A stretch of DNA of 64,000 nt, from assembly GCF_016894445.1 (NCBI RefSeq), contig NZ_CP056775.1:2792001-2856000 (forward strand). Direction: 5' to 3'. The position numbers and the translations under genes are program-made. The notes beneath the pieces are model-generated. The model worked only from the letters and a program-made list of their open reading frames with translations. It did no database searches and was not told where the DNA came from. The DNA comes from Dyadobacter sandarakinus (GTDB taxonomy: Bacteria > Bacteroidota > Bacteroidia > Cytophagales > Spirosomataceae). This document shows, in pieces, positions 8,722-17,487 of the stretch. Position 1 is the first letter of the stretch. The number at the start of each line of letters is the position of its first letter.

Positions 8722-9807
8722 CTACTGGATCGAAATACGCTGCGCCTGATAGTTCCCTACCTTGATAATATAACTGCCAGGAGCCAGGTGTGACGGGCAT
8801 TCGATGGTTCCTTCACCTGCACGCAGCACGAGCCGATTTTGTACCAGGATCGACTTTCCATGGATATCCAGAATCGCTACGCTGGTCTCCGGCAGCCCCT
8901 TGTCGGGTACGTGGATACGCAGGCTTCCTTTGACAGGATTCGGGAAAGCAACAAACTGAACTTTCGGTCCTTTTTCAACAAAGCCCACAGCCACAATCTT
9001 ACTGTAAGCATAGGATCCATCCTCATCATTCATTTTAAGCCGGAAGTACTTTTTCAACGGACCATTTGAATATAGGAACTCGTATGCGCCATGCGTGCTG
9101 CCAGCCTGCACTGAGCCCACCGTCTGGAAAGATTTTCCATCCCCACTCCCCTGCACTTCAAAATTTGAAGCCTGAAACTCGTCCACGGTATTCCAGGTCA
9201 GCAGCGTACCTGCGTCCGTGGGCTCGGCCTGGAAGGAAACCAGCGTCACGGGCAAACTGGCTGACATGACAAACTGATTCACCATCAGATCCTGGTGGTA
9301 GACCTTAAATTTCACCTGATCGATATTTACAAAGTCTGCATTAAACACAAGATTCACATCCTGCTCCGCCGGAAGATTGTTGTAGTAGACGATACCGACC
9401 TGAGCACCATTCCGGAAACCTTGCACTTCCAGATTGGTCAGCTCGTAAGGGGAAGTCGGGTAAGGCCGGTAAGCGATGGGTCGGAAATTGATTGAAACAG
9501 GACTGAATGTCGATCTGTCGACTTTTTCCAGAGTAAGTATCTTGGTGATATCAGAAGCATTACTAGCACCGCAGCCTGTTAGAACCAGGCTACCTTCCGA
9601 GTTGTAAAACCAGGCATAATCGCAAGCATCCTTGCCATACTCTTCGGCCGTGATACGAAGTTCGTTCTGGTTTTCTGTGTATACCTCGGATACAATGGCT
9701 CCACCATTCTCATTTGCTGCAAACTTGGTATTGAATTCAAATGTCTGGGCACTTACCGCCACCATTGTAATTAGCGTAATGCAGATCGTCGTAAAAATTC
9801 TTTTCAT
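8722..9807 (-). CDS. Secreted protein with T9SS type A sorting domain
   Basis: A 361-residue protein from ATG 9807 (MKRIFTTICITLITMVAVSA, signal peptide); an in-frame ATG four codons earlier is possible. Residues 25-190 form a beta-rich region of unknown fold. An FN3-like segment follows (LPVTLVSFQAEP, then LLTWNTVDE and FEVQGSGDGKSF). The C-terminus is a T9SS sorting domain (VAFPNPVKGSLRI, then LAPGSYIIKVG). It is transcribed away from the SusC gene at 10034 across a 226-bp divergent spacer. The FN3-plus-tail half is like those of the propeller proteins at 27942-41437, but the N-terminal part is unrelated to them. Function unknown; it should be exported and displayed or released at the cell surface. 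Confidence 0.85.
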   Translation of the reverse strand: MKRIFTTICITLITMVAVSAQTFEFNTKFAANENGGAIVSEVYTENQNELRITAEEYGKDACDYAWFYNSEGSLVLTGCGASNASDITKILTLEKVDRSTFSPVSINFRPIAYRPYPTSPYELTNLEVQGFRNGAQVGIVYYNNLPAEQDVNLVFNADFVNIDQVKFKVYHQDLMVNQFVMSASLPVTLVSFQAEPTDAGTLLTWNTVDEFQASNFEVQGSGDGKSFQTVGSVQAGSTHGAYEFLYSNGPLKKYFRLKMNDEDGSYAYSKIVAVGFVEKGPKVQFVAFPNPVKGSLRIHVPDKGLPETSVAILDIHGKSILVQNRLVLRAGEGTIECPSHLAPGSYIIKVGNYQAQRISIQ

Positions 9808-10033
9808 GAGTGCTGTCATTGTTGTTCAGGACAAATAAACAAGATTTTTACAGAAACAATACAAGTAATTCTATCTAGTAGCAAATTCATCAAAAAAGCC
9901 TGTATTTCATGGAATTAATGAAAATTTATGGCCCATTAAAGCTCCATTAATCGAATATTAACGAATTCTTAACCCTCTGCGGATTTCTTTGATCCCACGG
10001 TCGGCCGACCAAAACCTGATCAATCCAATCTGT

Positions 10034-13000
10034 ATGAGAAGAAAACATTTACTAAACCTGCGGACGGGGACGAGCCTGCTGCTCCTCTGGCTGCTGACCC
10101 TCACCGTCGCCTTCGCCCAGACCAATGAAGTGTCCGTCTCCGGCGAAATCCGCGACGAAAAAAATGAGATTGTACCCGGCGCAAGTGTGGTGCTGCAAGG
10201 CACTGCCAAGGGTACGACCACGGATGCCAGCGGAAAGTTTTCATTGTCCGTCCCCAAAACGGGCTCCGTCCTGATCGTCAGTTTCCTCGGCTACAAACGA
10301 CAGGAAATTGCCGTGGGCACGAAAACGATTTTCGACATCAAGCTCGAAGCCAGTACCGACGATTTGCAGGAAGTGGTCGTGGTCGGTTATGGTACCCAGC
10401 GCAAGCAGACACTCACGGGCGCGATTTCCAATATTACCACCGATGAAATCAAAACCACCACCCACACCAGCTTAGCACAAAGCTTGCAGGGAAAAGTGGC
10501 CGGCGTGCAGATCCGCCAGAACTCCGGCGAGCCCGGTTCTTTCAGCACGAATATTAATATACGTGGCTTCGGCGAGCCGCTTTATGTGGTCGACGGGATT
10601 GCGCGGGATGGAGGTTACGAGTTCCAGAAAATCAACCCCGATGATATTGAAAGTATTTCTGTACTAAAAGATGCTTCCGCAGCCATCTTCGGCATTCGTG
10701 CAGGAAACGGGGTGGTGATTGTGACTACGCGGAAGGGAAAACAGGGTAAACCGCAGTTCAGCTACAATGCCGTGTACGGCCGCCAAAGCCCGACCGACGT
10801 TCCTAATATGACCAGCGCATTGCAATGGGCCGAAATGCGGAACGATGCCGCTAAAAATCTGGGTGAAAATCCGGTGTACTCGCCCGAAGAAATCCAGAAG
10901 TTCCGCGATAATGCGCCCGGTTACGAAAGTACCGACTGGTACAAAGAAACCCTCAAACGTTCTGCAAGCCAGCAGCAGCATTTCCTGTCGGCTTCGGGCG
11001 GCTCGGGGTCGGCTACCTACTTCACCAGTTTTGGTTATCAAAAAGAAAACGGTTTGCTGAAAAGCAACGATATGGGTTATCAGAAGTACACCTTGCGCTC
11101 CAATATCGGTTTGGACCTGACTAAAAACCTGCGCGCAGACCTGATCCTTTCCGGCCTGTTTGACAAGCGCGACCAGCCAGGCGACAATTTCTTCAATATC
11201 TACAAAGGAACCCGCATTGCCCTTGCGACTGAGCGGCCTTTTGCCAACAATAACCCTAAATACCCCGCATTGCTCAGCGGCGGCTACAATCCCGTGGCCC
11301 TCGCCGATTGCGAACTGACCGGTTATAATGAAGAAGTGAACAAGTTCTTCCAGTCCACTTTCGCCCTGACTTACACAGTCCCATTTGTGCCGGGATTGAA
11401 GGTAAAAGGGCAAATCGGCTATGACAGCAACAACTATCGCAACAAATCGCTTTCAAAAGCCTATAACCTCTACACCTACGACGCCATAACCGACAAATAC
11501 ACGCCGCACGAGCAGCGCAATCCATCCCGCATTGGCAACAACTTCTCGGATAATAACCGCGTGACCCTGCAAGCGCAGCTTTTTTACAATACTGTGATTG
11601 CAAAAGCGCACAATGTCGGCGCTACGCTGGTGTACGAGCAGCAGGAGTCGCACAACCGCTGGGCGGGACTGGGCCGTGAATATGCATTTTACACAAATGA
11701 CCAGATCGACCAGGCGGGGTTGAATAACCAGACTACCAGCGGCTCGGAGTCTGAATATGCGAGCCAGTCGTTTGTAGGCCGGTTTAATTATGATTTTCGC
11801 GAGAAATACCTGCTCGAAATCGCAGCCCGCTACGATGGTTCCTACCGCTACCACCCCGACCGTCGCTGGGGCTTGTTCCCGGTAGTTTCCGGCGGCTGGC
11901 GCGTTTCTGAGGAGAATTTCATGAAGTCCATTCCACTGATTTCCACGCTGAAACTCCGCGGTTCTTATGGACTGGTGGGTGCGGATGCCGGTGCGCCGTT
12001 CCAGTATGTGCCGGGCTTCTCGCTCACGGGTGGTGGCGGTTATGAGTTTACCAATGGAAACTATACCACTGGCGCAGCTTCTCCCGCCATTGTGAATGAA
12101 AACCTGACCTGGTTTAAGTCAAATATCAAAGATGTCGGTATTGACCTTGGTCTTTGGGACAACCGCATTGACTTCACGTTCGACATTTACCAGCGTGATC
12201 GTAAAGGTTTGCTGGCGCGAAGAAATGTGTCCCTGCCCAATACCTTCGGGGGTACATTACCGGAAGAAAACCTGAACAGTGACCGCGTGCGCGGGATTGA
12301 ATTCTCGGCTTCTTACAGCGGGCAGATCCGTGATTTTAAATACGGCATTTCCGGAAACTTCAACTATGCGCGCACCATGAACCGCTACGTGGAGCGCGGT
12401 GAGTTCCTGAGCAGCATGGACCGCTGGCGCAATGGTGCGGCTAACCGCTGGAACGACGTCGTATGGGCTTACCAGCTCGAAGGTCAGTTTCAGAACACCG
12501 ACGAGGTGATTTACGCGCCTATTCAAAACGGCGACCTGGGAAATACCCGCGAGCTGCCCGGCGATTTCAAATATAAAGACGTGGATGGAAATGGCGTGAT
12601 CGACGGTAATGATGCGACCCCGCTTTTCTACGGCGGCGACCCGAAGATGTATTATGGTGTGACGCTGAATGCATCCTGGAAAAACTTCGATTTCACGGCA
12701 TTGTTCCAGGGTTCGGGCAAGTACAGCGTGCGTTTCCGTGAGGTATATGCCGAAGTGTTCGCCTTCCGCGGCAATACGCCCGAGTACTTCTATGACCGCT
12801 GGCATTTGTCGGACGATAACCAATGGATTGCAGGGACCTGGCCCGCTTCGCGCTTCAACTATAATGTAGGCGCGATGTACGCAGAGAGCGGTGCGTGGCG
12901 GAAAGATGCTTCCTACCTGCGCTTCAAAAGCGCGCAGCTGGGCTACACTGTGAAGCTCGAATGGCTGAAAAAGATCGGTATCCAGGACGTGCGTTTGTAC

Positions 13001-13141
13001 GCAAATGCGCACAATATTTTCACCTGGGCCGACAAGTTCGTCAAACCTTTTGATCCTGAAAAAGTAGAGGGATTGTTCGGTGCAGGACTCACTTACCCGG
13101 TGACGCGCAGCTACAACTTTGGTATTAACATCAAATTTTAG
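10034..13141 (+). CDS. SusC/RagA-type TonB-dependent outer-membrane transporter (locus 1)
   Basis: A 1035-residue SusC-like transporter. The signal peptide is residues 1-29 (LLLWLLTLTVAFAQ), followed by a carboxypeptidase-regulatory-like beta-sandwich (about 35-115; VSGEIRDEKNEIVPGASVVL). Next are the SusC TonB-box/plug entry (LQEVVVVGYGTQRKQ), the plug and a 22-strand-type barrel ending in NFGINIKF. ATG 10034 is preferred because it begins the signal peptide; the upstream frame to 9989 adds 15 polar residues. The partner SusD gene follows within 11 nt. Together they import an oligosaccharide released at the surface, probably by the GH99-like enzyme downstream. Unlike the SusC of locus 2, it has no STN domain, which fits regulation by something other than a FecR/sigma pair. 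Confidence 0.95.
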   Translation: MRRKHLLNLRTGTSLLLLWLLTLTVAFAQTNEVSVSGEIRDEKNEIVPGASVVLQGTAKGTTTDASGKFSLSVPKTGSVLIVSFLGYKRQEIAVGTKTIFDIKLEASTDDLQEVVVVGYGTQRKQTLTGAISNITTDEIKTTTHTSLAQSLQGKVAGVQIRQNSGEPGSFSTNINIRGFGEPLYVVDGIARDGGYEFQKINPDDIESISVLKDASAAIFGIRAGNGVVIVTTRKGKQGKPQFSYNAVYGRQSPTDVPNMTSALQWAEMRNDAAKNLGENPVYSPEEIQKFRDNAPGYESTDWYKETLKRSASQQQHFLSASGGSGSATYFTSFGYQKENGLLKSNDMGYQKYTLRSNIGLDLTKNLRADLILSGLFDKRDQPGDNFFNIYKGTRIALATERPFANNNPKYPALLSGGYNPVALADCELTGYNEEVNKFFQSTFALTYTVPFVPGLKVKGQIGYDSNNYRNKSLSKAYNLYTYDAITDKYTPHEQRNPSRIGNNFSDNNRVTLQAQLFYNTVIAKAHNVGATLVYEQQESHNRWAGLGREYAFYTNDQIDQAGLNNQTTSGSESEYASQSFVGRFNYDFREKYLLEIAARYDGSYRYHPDRRWGLFPVVSGGWRVSEENFMKSIPLISTLKLRGSYGLVGADAGAPFQYVPGFSLTGGGGYEFTNGNYTTGAASPAIVNENLTWFKSNIKDVGIDLGLWDNRIDFTFDIYQRDRKGLLARRNVSLPNTFGGTLPEENLNSDRVRGIEFSASYSGQIRDFKYGISGNFNYARTMNRYVERGEFLSSMDRWRNGAANRWNDVVWAYQLEGQFQNTDEVIYAPIQNGDLGNTRELPGDFKYKDVDGNGVIDGNDATPLFYGGDPKMYYGVTLNASWKNFDFTALFQGSGKYSVRFREVYAEVFAFRGNTPEYFYDRWHLSDDNQWIAGTWPASRFNYNVGAMYAESGAWRKDASYLRFKSAQLGYTVKLEWLKKIGIQDVRLYANAHNIFTWADKFVKPFDPEKVEGLFGAGLTYPVTRSYNFGINIKF

Positions 13142-13152
13142 TTTTGATAAAA

Positions 13153-15045
13153 ATGAGATTTTTGAAACAAATATTCATCACCACCCTGATCCTGACCGCA
13201 GCGAGCTGCAATGTGCTCGACAAGCAGCCGCTGGACAAATTGCAGGGCGAGGCGCTTTTCTCCAATCCGGAGGGCGTGAAGCTGTACATGGCGAACCTGT
13301 ACTACCAGCTGCCGATCGAGGATTTTACCTTTTTCCGCCAGGGTTTCAACTGGAATACCGGCGACCCGAACAATGGTGGCTTCGCCCCGGCCATGATCAC
13401 CGACGAGGCAGTACATACCGAGTTTGGCGACTTTATCGGGAACGATGATTTTCAATGGTGGGACCAGGGCTACAAGCTGATCCGTGACGTGAATATACTG
13501 ATTGATATTATTCCGACGCTGGATATTACGGAGGAAGAAAACAAGGCGCTCGTAGGCGAAAGTGCATTTATCCGCGCCTATGCCTATTTCGCGCTGGCCA
13601 AACGCTACGGCGGCGTGCCGCTGATTACAGCTGTGCAGAAATATGAAGGCGATGTGGAGTCGCTGAAAGTGCCCCGCAGTACCGAAAAGGAAACCTGGGA
13701 TTTTGTACTGAAAGAATGCGACACAGCAATTTCCAACCTGGCCGACTCCTGGCCGGGCGGCGAGCGCAGGGCTACAAAATGGGTGGCCTATGCATTAAAA
13801 TCGCGCGCTGCCTTACACGCAGCCTCTATTGCCAAATACGGCGACCGCTCCCCGATCTCCGGTACGGCGGTAGATCAGAAGCTGGTTGGTTTGGACAAAT
13901 CCGCCGCAGCTGAATATTACAAAGCAGCGATTGAAGCTTCGGAAGCGATCATCAATTCCAGCAAATTCGGCTTGTTTAAACCCAACCCGGCAACCCCGGC
14001 AGAAGCGGCTAACAATTACCGTCTGCTTTTCGAAGATCCGAACAATGCGCCGGAAGAAGCAATTTTCATCAAAGGTTATGCACGGCCAGGTTCCGGCACC
14101 GGACATAACTACGGCATCTGGTACCAGCCGAACCAAACCGCCAACGGGTGGCCGCACCCCGGCCGCATGAACCCGACGCTGGAATTAATGGATGTGTATG
14201 AAAGCTACGACAAACCCGGTCAAAGCGCACCTATTGTCACTTCTGCCGCTGCCAATGACCTGACCGATTACAATGGATTCAATGCAGCGAAGCAATACAA
14301 ACGCTACAACGATCCGGCGGGCATTTTTGAAGGAAAAGATGCACGGATGTGGGCGACCATGATTTTGCCCGGCACGAGCTGGAAAGGTCAGAAAATTGTG
14401 ATCCAGGCTGGTTTTGTAAAACCCGACGGCGGTACGCAGATCATGGGTGGCGATCCATTTACTTTAAATGGAAAGACTTACTATACCTACGGCGCGGCCG
14501 ACCGCACGCAATATTCGGGCTTCGATACCTGGGGCGGCAACAATACCCGCACAGGTGTGAGCTTCAAGAAGTTCCTGAACGAAGGCCAGAATATACCGCC
14601 GGGCTGGAACCAGACTACGACCGATTTTGCAGACTTCCGTTACGCCGAAATTCTGCTGAACTACGCCGAGGCGATCGTGGAAAGCGGCCAGGGTGATAAA
14701 GTAAAAGGTGCAAAGGCGCTGAACGATATCCGCCATCGTGCCGCCCACAAAACGGATGTTCCGCTCACGATTGACAATGTAATCCGCGAGCGCCGGGTGG
14801 AGCTGGCTTTTGAGAACAAGCGTTTCTGGGACCTGATCCGCAGGCGTGAATATCACACGATGTTCAACAACACGATCCGCCACGCGATCCTGCCTGTGCT
14901 CGACCTGCGTGTGACGCCTGCACAGTACATTTTTGTCCGCACGAATGTGCCCCGCAGCAACCCGTCGACCTTCGATTACAAGCAGTACTACCGGTACATT
15001 CCGGGAATCGGCGCGAATGGTCTGGTGCAGAATCCGCAGTATTAG
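13153..15045 (+). CDS. SusD/RagB-type glycan-binding lipoprotein (locus 1)
   Basis: A 630-residue surface lipoprotein from ATG 13153. The lipobox is TAASC, with the cysteine near residue 19 (NVLDKQPLDKL follows, typical of SusD). The helical TPR scaffold and the conserved ESAFIRAYAYFALAKRYGGVP segment mark the SusD-like N-terminal domain. The C-terminus has the family motif RFWDLIRRREY. A TTG three codons upstream is in frame but less likely. It forms the lid of the SusC transporter encoded 11 nt upstream. Its stop codon runs straight into a purine-rich low-complexity tract that separates it from the DUF3823 gene. Confidence 0.95.
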   Translation: MRFLKQIFITTLILTAASCNVLDKQPLDKLQGEALFSNPEGVKLYMANLYYQLPIEDFTFFRQGFNWNTGDPNNGGFAPAMITDEAVHTEFGDFIGNDDFQWWDQGYKLIRDVNILIDIIPTLDITEEENKALVGESAFIRAYAYFALAKRYGGVPLITAVQKYEGDVESLKVPRSTEKETWDFVLKECDTAISNLADSWPGGERRATKWVAYALKSRAALHAASIAKYGDRSPISGTAVDQKLVGLDKSAAAEYYKAAIEASEAIINSSKFGLFKPNPATPAEAANNYRLLFEDPNNAPEEAIFIKGYARPGSGTGHNYGIWYQPNQTANGWPHPGRMNPTLELMDVYESYDKPGQSAPIVTSAAANDLTDYNGFNAAKQYKRYNDPAGIFEGKDARMWATMILPGTSWKGQKIVIQAGFVKPDGGTQIMGGDPFTLNGKTYYTYGAADRTQYSGFDTWGGNNTRTGVSFKKFLNEGQNIPPGWNQTTTDFADFRYAEILLNYAEAIVESGQGDKVKGAKALNDIRHRAAHKTDVPLTIDNVIRERRVELAFENKRFWDLIRRREYHTMFNNTIRHAILPVLDLRVTPAQYIFVRTNVPRSNPSTFDYKQYYRYIPGIGANGLVQNPQY

Positions 15046-15218
15046 GGATGGAGGAAAGGAGGATGGAGGAAAGGAGGAAAGGAGGAATGGAGGAAAGGAG
15101 GATGGCTCTCTTTCTTGCCGCAGTCTCGCTCCTCCCTTCCTCCCTTCCTCCCTTCCTCCCTTCCTCCCTTCCTCCATCCCTCCCTTCCTCCTTCATCCCT
15201 TTCGTCCTTTCTCCCTTT
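15046..15218. repeat. Purine tract followed by pyrimidine tract (GGAGGAAA / CCTCCCTT microsatellite pair)
   Basis: 15046-15105 is almost pure A/G, made of GGAGGAAA-like units with GGATGGAGG variants. 15126-15218 is almost pure C/T, made of CCTCCCTT units. The two are largely complementary, so a very long GC-rich hairpin can form, with the 20 bases between as loop. It fills the SusD-DUF3823 spacer and leaves long frames open on both strands that are not genes. Such tracts are prone to slippage and to triplex or quadruplex structure. Confidence 0.92.
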
Positions 15219-15230
15219 AAAACAACTATT

Positions 15231-15920
15231 ATGAAAAAAATAACAACCTTCTTTTCCGTACTGCTGCTGATCATCGTGGCGGCGGCTTGCAGTATCGACA
15301 ATTATCCTGCCCCTGACGCGCAGCTTTACGGTACTTTCCTCGATGCTGAAACCAATGAACCTGTGGAACAAGATATTATCCGCGGCAGTGTGATTGAGTA
15401 CATTGAGCAGGGATACGCATCTCAAACGAAGCAGACGATGATCGTAAAAAACGATGGCACCTACCGTAACAATCTGATTTTTGCCAATACTTACTCCATT
15501 GCCCCCGTACGCGGCAACTTCGTGCCGCTTTCACCCCAGGAGGTGCAGGTGGCCGGCGAAACGCAGCTCGACTTCAAGGTGCAGCCGTACATCCGGGTAA
15601 AAGATGCGAAAATTGAAAAAGTTGGCAGCAAGATTGTGGCTACTTTCAAATTGCAGCAGACAATGATCAACAATGTGCGCAAAATTGGCTTGTACGCGCA
15701 CCCGCAGCCCTCCGTAGGCGAGCCCATGCGCGTGGCGCTGGTGGAGCAGGAAATCAATGCAACCACTGATCCAAACAAAACGTACACCCTGGAACTCGAC
15801 GCAGCCGCCAATGCAAACGTGCTGAAAACAGGCAGCCAATACTTCTTCCGCGTAGGTGCACTGATCGACGCGCCCGAGTCGAAGTTTAATTACGCAAAGG
15901 CGGTGCGGCTTGGGCTTTGA
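15231..15920 (+). CDS. DUF3823-type SusD-associated lipoprotein
   Basis: A 229-residue lipoprotein: MKKITTFFSVLLLIIVAAAC is the signal with the cysteine at the lipobox. The rest is two beta-sandwich domains (YGTFLDAETNEPVEQ, then IRVKDAKIEKVGSKIVATF) of the DUF3823 type, which in Bacteroidota is encoded next to SusC/SusD. It probably contributes surface glycan binding, like SusE/F. The start at 15231 is chosen because it begins the signal peptide; the frame runs 61 codons further upstream only because the pyrimidine tract lacks stops. It is followed, after a large inverted repeat, by the GH99-like gene in the same direction. Confidence 0.85.
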   Translation: MKKITTFFSVLLLIIVAAACSIDNYPAPDAQLYGTFLDAETNEPVEQDIIRGSVIEYIEQGYASQTKQTMIVKNDGTYRNNLIFANTYSIAPVRGNFVPLSPQEVQVAGETQLDFKVQPYIRVKDAKIEKVGSKIVATFKLQQTMINNVRKIGLYAHPQPSVGEPMRVALVEQEINATTDPNKTYTLELDAAANANVLKTGSQYFFRVGALIDAPESKFNYAKAVRLGL

Positions 15921-16001
15921 CGGGCGGATCGACCGGTGCTCTGCACCTTCACAATTTTCACCCTGAGCGGCCCGGGCATTTAATGGCCTAACCAAAATGC
16001 C

Positions 16002-16158
16002 TTGTCACCCTGAGCGGAGTCGAAGGGCTGATGCGGCAGATATAATGTTCAATGAGGCAACATAGCTACTAGTTTTTAAAAAGTAAACTAATAAACGCCT
16101 TGACCCTATGAGCGCTTTGGCTGCCGCATCAGCCCTTCGACTCCGCTCAGGGTGACAA
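16002..16158. repeat. 157-bp element with perfect 38-bp inverted repeats
   Basis: Arm 1 (16002-16039) begins TTGTCACCCTGAGCGGAGTC. Arm 2 (16121-16158) is its exact reverse complement, ending GACTCCGCTCAGGGTGACAA. An 81-bp AT-rich centre separates them. A partial third copy of the core (TCACCCTGAGCGG) sits at 15958-15970. The CCCTGAGCGGAGTCGAAGGG core is, as far as I recall, a common dispersed repeat in bacterial genomes. Size and terminal symmetry suggest a MITE or REP-type pair. There is no T-run after arm 2 on the plus strand, so it is not a simple terminator for the upstream operon. Confidence 0.9.
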
Positions 16159-16191
16159 AAAAAAGTATTAATCCAAACATTATAATTGAAA

Positions 16192-17487
16192 ATGCGACTA
16201 TTCCTACTTCCTTTAATTCTCTTAACATTTTGTTGTGGGGGCACTGAGCCTGCTGCTGAACCAGGCCCCACGCCCGTCGACGAAGTTAAATACGATGAAA
16301 CAGGCGTACTTTTCAAATCCTACAAAGGCCTCGTTATGGCGGGGTACCAGGGCTGGTTCACCGCAGAGGGTGATGGGGCTGACCGGGGGTGGCACCATTA
16401 TCAGAAGAGCGGCAGGTTTGAGCCGGGATTTGCTTCGGTGGATTTCTGGCCGGATGTGACGGAGTATGCCAAAACCTACAATACTGCATTCAAGTACGCG
16501 AATGGCGAGGTGGCAAAGGTTTACAGCCCCTATGATGAAGAAAGTGTCGACCTGCATTTCAAATGGATGAAGGAGCATGATATTGACGGGGTGTATATGC
16601 AGCGGTTTGTTGGCGAAGTGAAAAGCGAGAAAGGCAAAAACCATTTTAATAAAGTGCTGGCAAATGCATTGAAGGCCTCCAAAAAATACGGACGTGCGCT
16701 TTCTATCATGTATGACCTGAGCGGGTCTTCGTCGGCGGATATGGATTTCCTGGCAAAGGATTGGGAAGAGCTGCAACAGCAATTTGCACTTTTTGACAAC
16801 ATAAAAAACCCCACCTACCTGCGCCACAACGGTCGCCCGCTCCTCGCTATATGGGGTGTGGGCTTCAATGACGGACGAAATTACACCGTAGCCGACATTC
16901 AGAAGCTGATGGAAAAGGTAAAAGGCCCGACCAAAAAAGCCTCGGTGCTGCTGGGGGTGCCCTATTACTGGCGGACGCTGGAAAAAGATACCGAGAACAC
17001 GCCGCTGCTGCATCAGCTGATTAAGTCGGCGGATATCATCATGCCGTGGGCGGTGGGCAGGTACAATGCAGGCAGCTACACTTCGGTTGCCGGGCCTACT
17101 TTGCCCGGGGATATTGCCTGGTGCAAAACAAACAATATTGACTATGCGCCGCTCGTGTTTCCCGGTTTCAGCTGGGGAAACCTGAAAAATGACAAGTCAC
17201 TGTATAATCAAATTCCCCGGGCGAAAGGTGACTTTTTGTGGCAGCAGATCGCTGGTGCAAAAGGATCAGGCGCGCAGTCGCTGTACGTAGCAATGTTTGA
17301 TGAAGTAGACGAGGGTACTGCGATCTTTAAAACCAAAAAAGAAGGCGAAACGCCCCTGAATGCCGAAGGAAAGTTTGTGGGCATTGAAGCCGACCTCCCT
17401 GCCGACCATTATTTATGGCTCACCGGGCAAGGCGCAAAATGGTTTCACGGGGCGGCGGGATACAGCGCGCAAAAGCCTGTCCGCTAG
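16192..17487 (+). CDS. GH71/99-like glycoside hydrolase lipoprotein
   Basis: A 431-residue lipoprotein (MRLFLLPLILLTFCCGG, cysteine near 14) with a TIM-barrel of the GH99-like type. Visible signatures are KGLVMAGYQGWFTAEGD near the first strand, a mid-barrel DIDGVYMQRF, and FDEVDEGTAI at 369-378. E371 and E374 match the paired glutamates (NEWxEG) of GH99 endo-alpha-1,2-mannosidases and mannanases. ATG 16192 is preferred over a TTG two codons earlier. It is the only enzyme in locus 1 and the natural source of the oligosaccharide imported by its SusC/SusD. An alpha-mannan-like or related alpha-glycan is likely but unproven. Its stop TAG overlaps the stop of the convergent regulator within a CTAG. 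Confidence 0.82.
   Translation: MRLFLLPLILLTFCCGGTEPAAEPGPTPVDEVKYDETGVLFKSYKGLVMAGYQGWFTAEGDGADRGWHHYQKSGRFEPGFASVDFWPDVTEYAKTYNTAFKYANGEVAKVYSPYDEESVDLHFKWMKEHDIDGVYMQRFVGEVKSEKGKNHFNKVLANALKASKKYGRALSIMYDLSGSSSADMDFLAKDWEELQQQFALFDNIKNPTYLRHNGRPLLAIWGVGFNDGRNYTVADIQKLMEKVKGPTKKASVLLGVPYYWRTLEKDTENTPLLHQLIKSADIIMPWAVGRYNAGSYTSVAGPTLPGDIAWCKTNNIDYAPLVFPGFSWGNLKNDKSLYNQIPRAKGDFLWQQIAGAKGSGAQSLYVAMFDEVDEGTAIFKTKKEGETPLNAEGKFVGIEADLPADHYLWLTGQGAKWFHGAAGYSAQKPVR

Noticed and set aside
10241-13012. Several 70-250-codon minus-strand frames inside the SusC gene
   Set aside because: Antisense shadows of a long GC-rich gene with strong sense-strand homology.
15048-15230. Upstream extension of the DUF3823 frame
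   Set aside because: It exists only because the purine/pyrimidine tract lacks stop codons; the true start at 15231 begins a signal peptide.
14464-15425. Long minus-strand frames across the SusD end and the repeat tract
   Set aside because: They are antisense shadows of SusD and DUF3823 extended by the low-complexity tract, with repetitive EEGRKGG translation.
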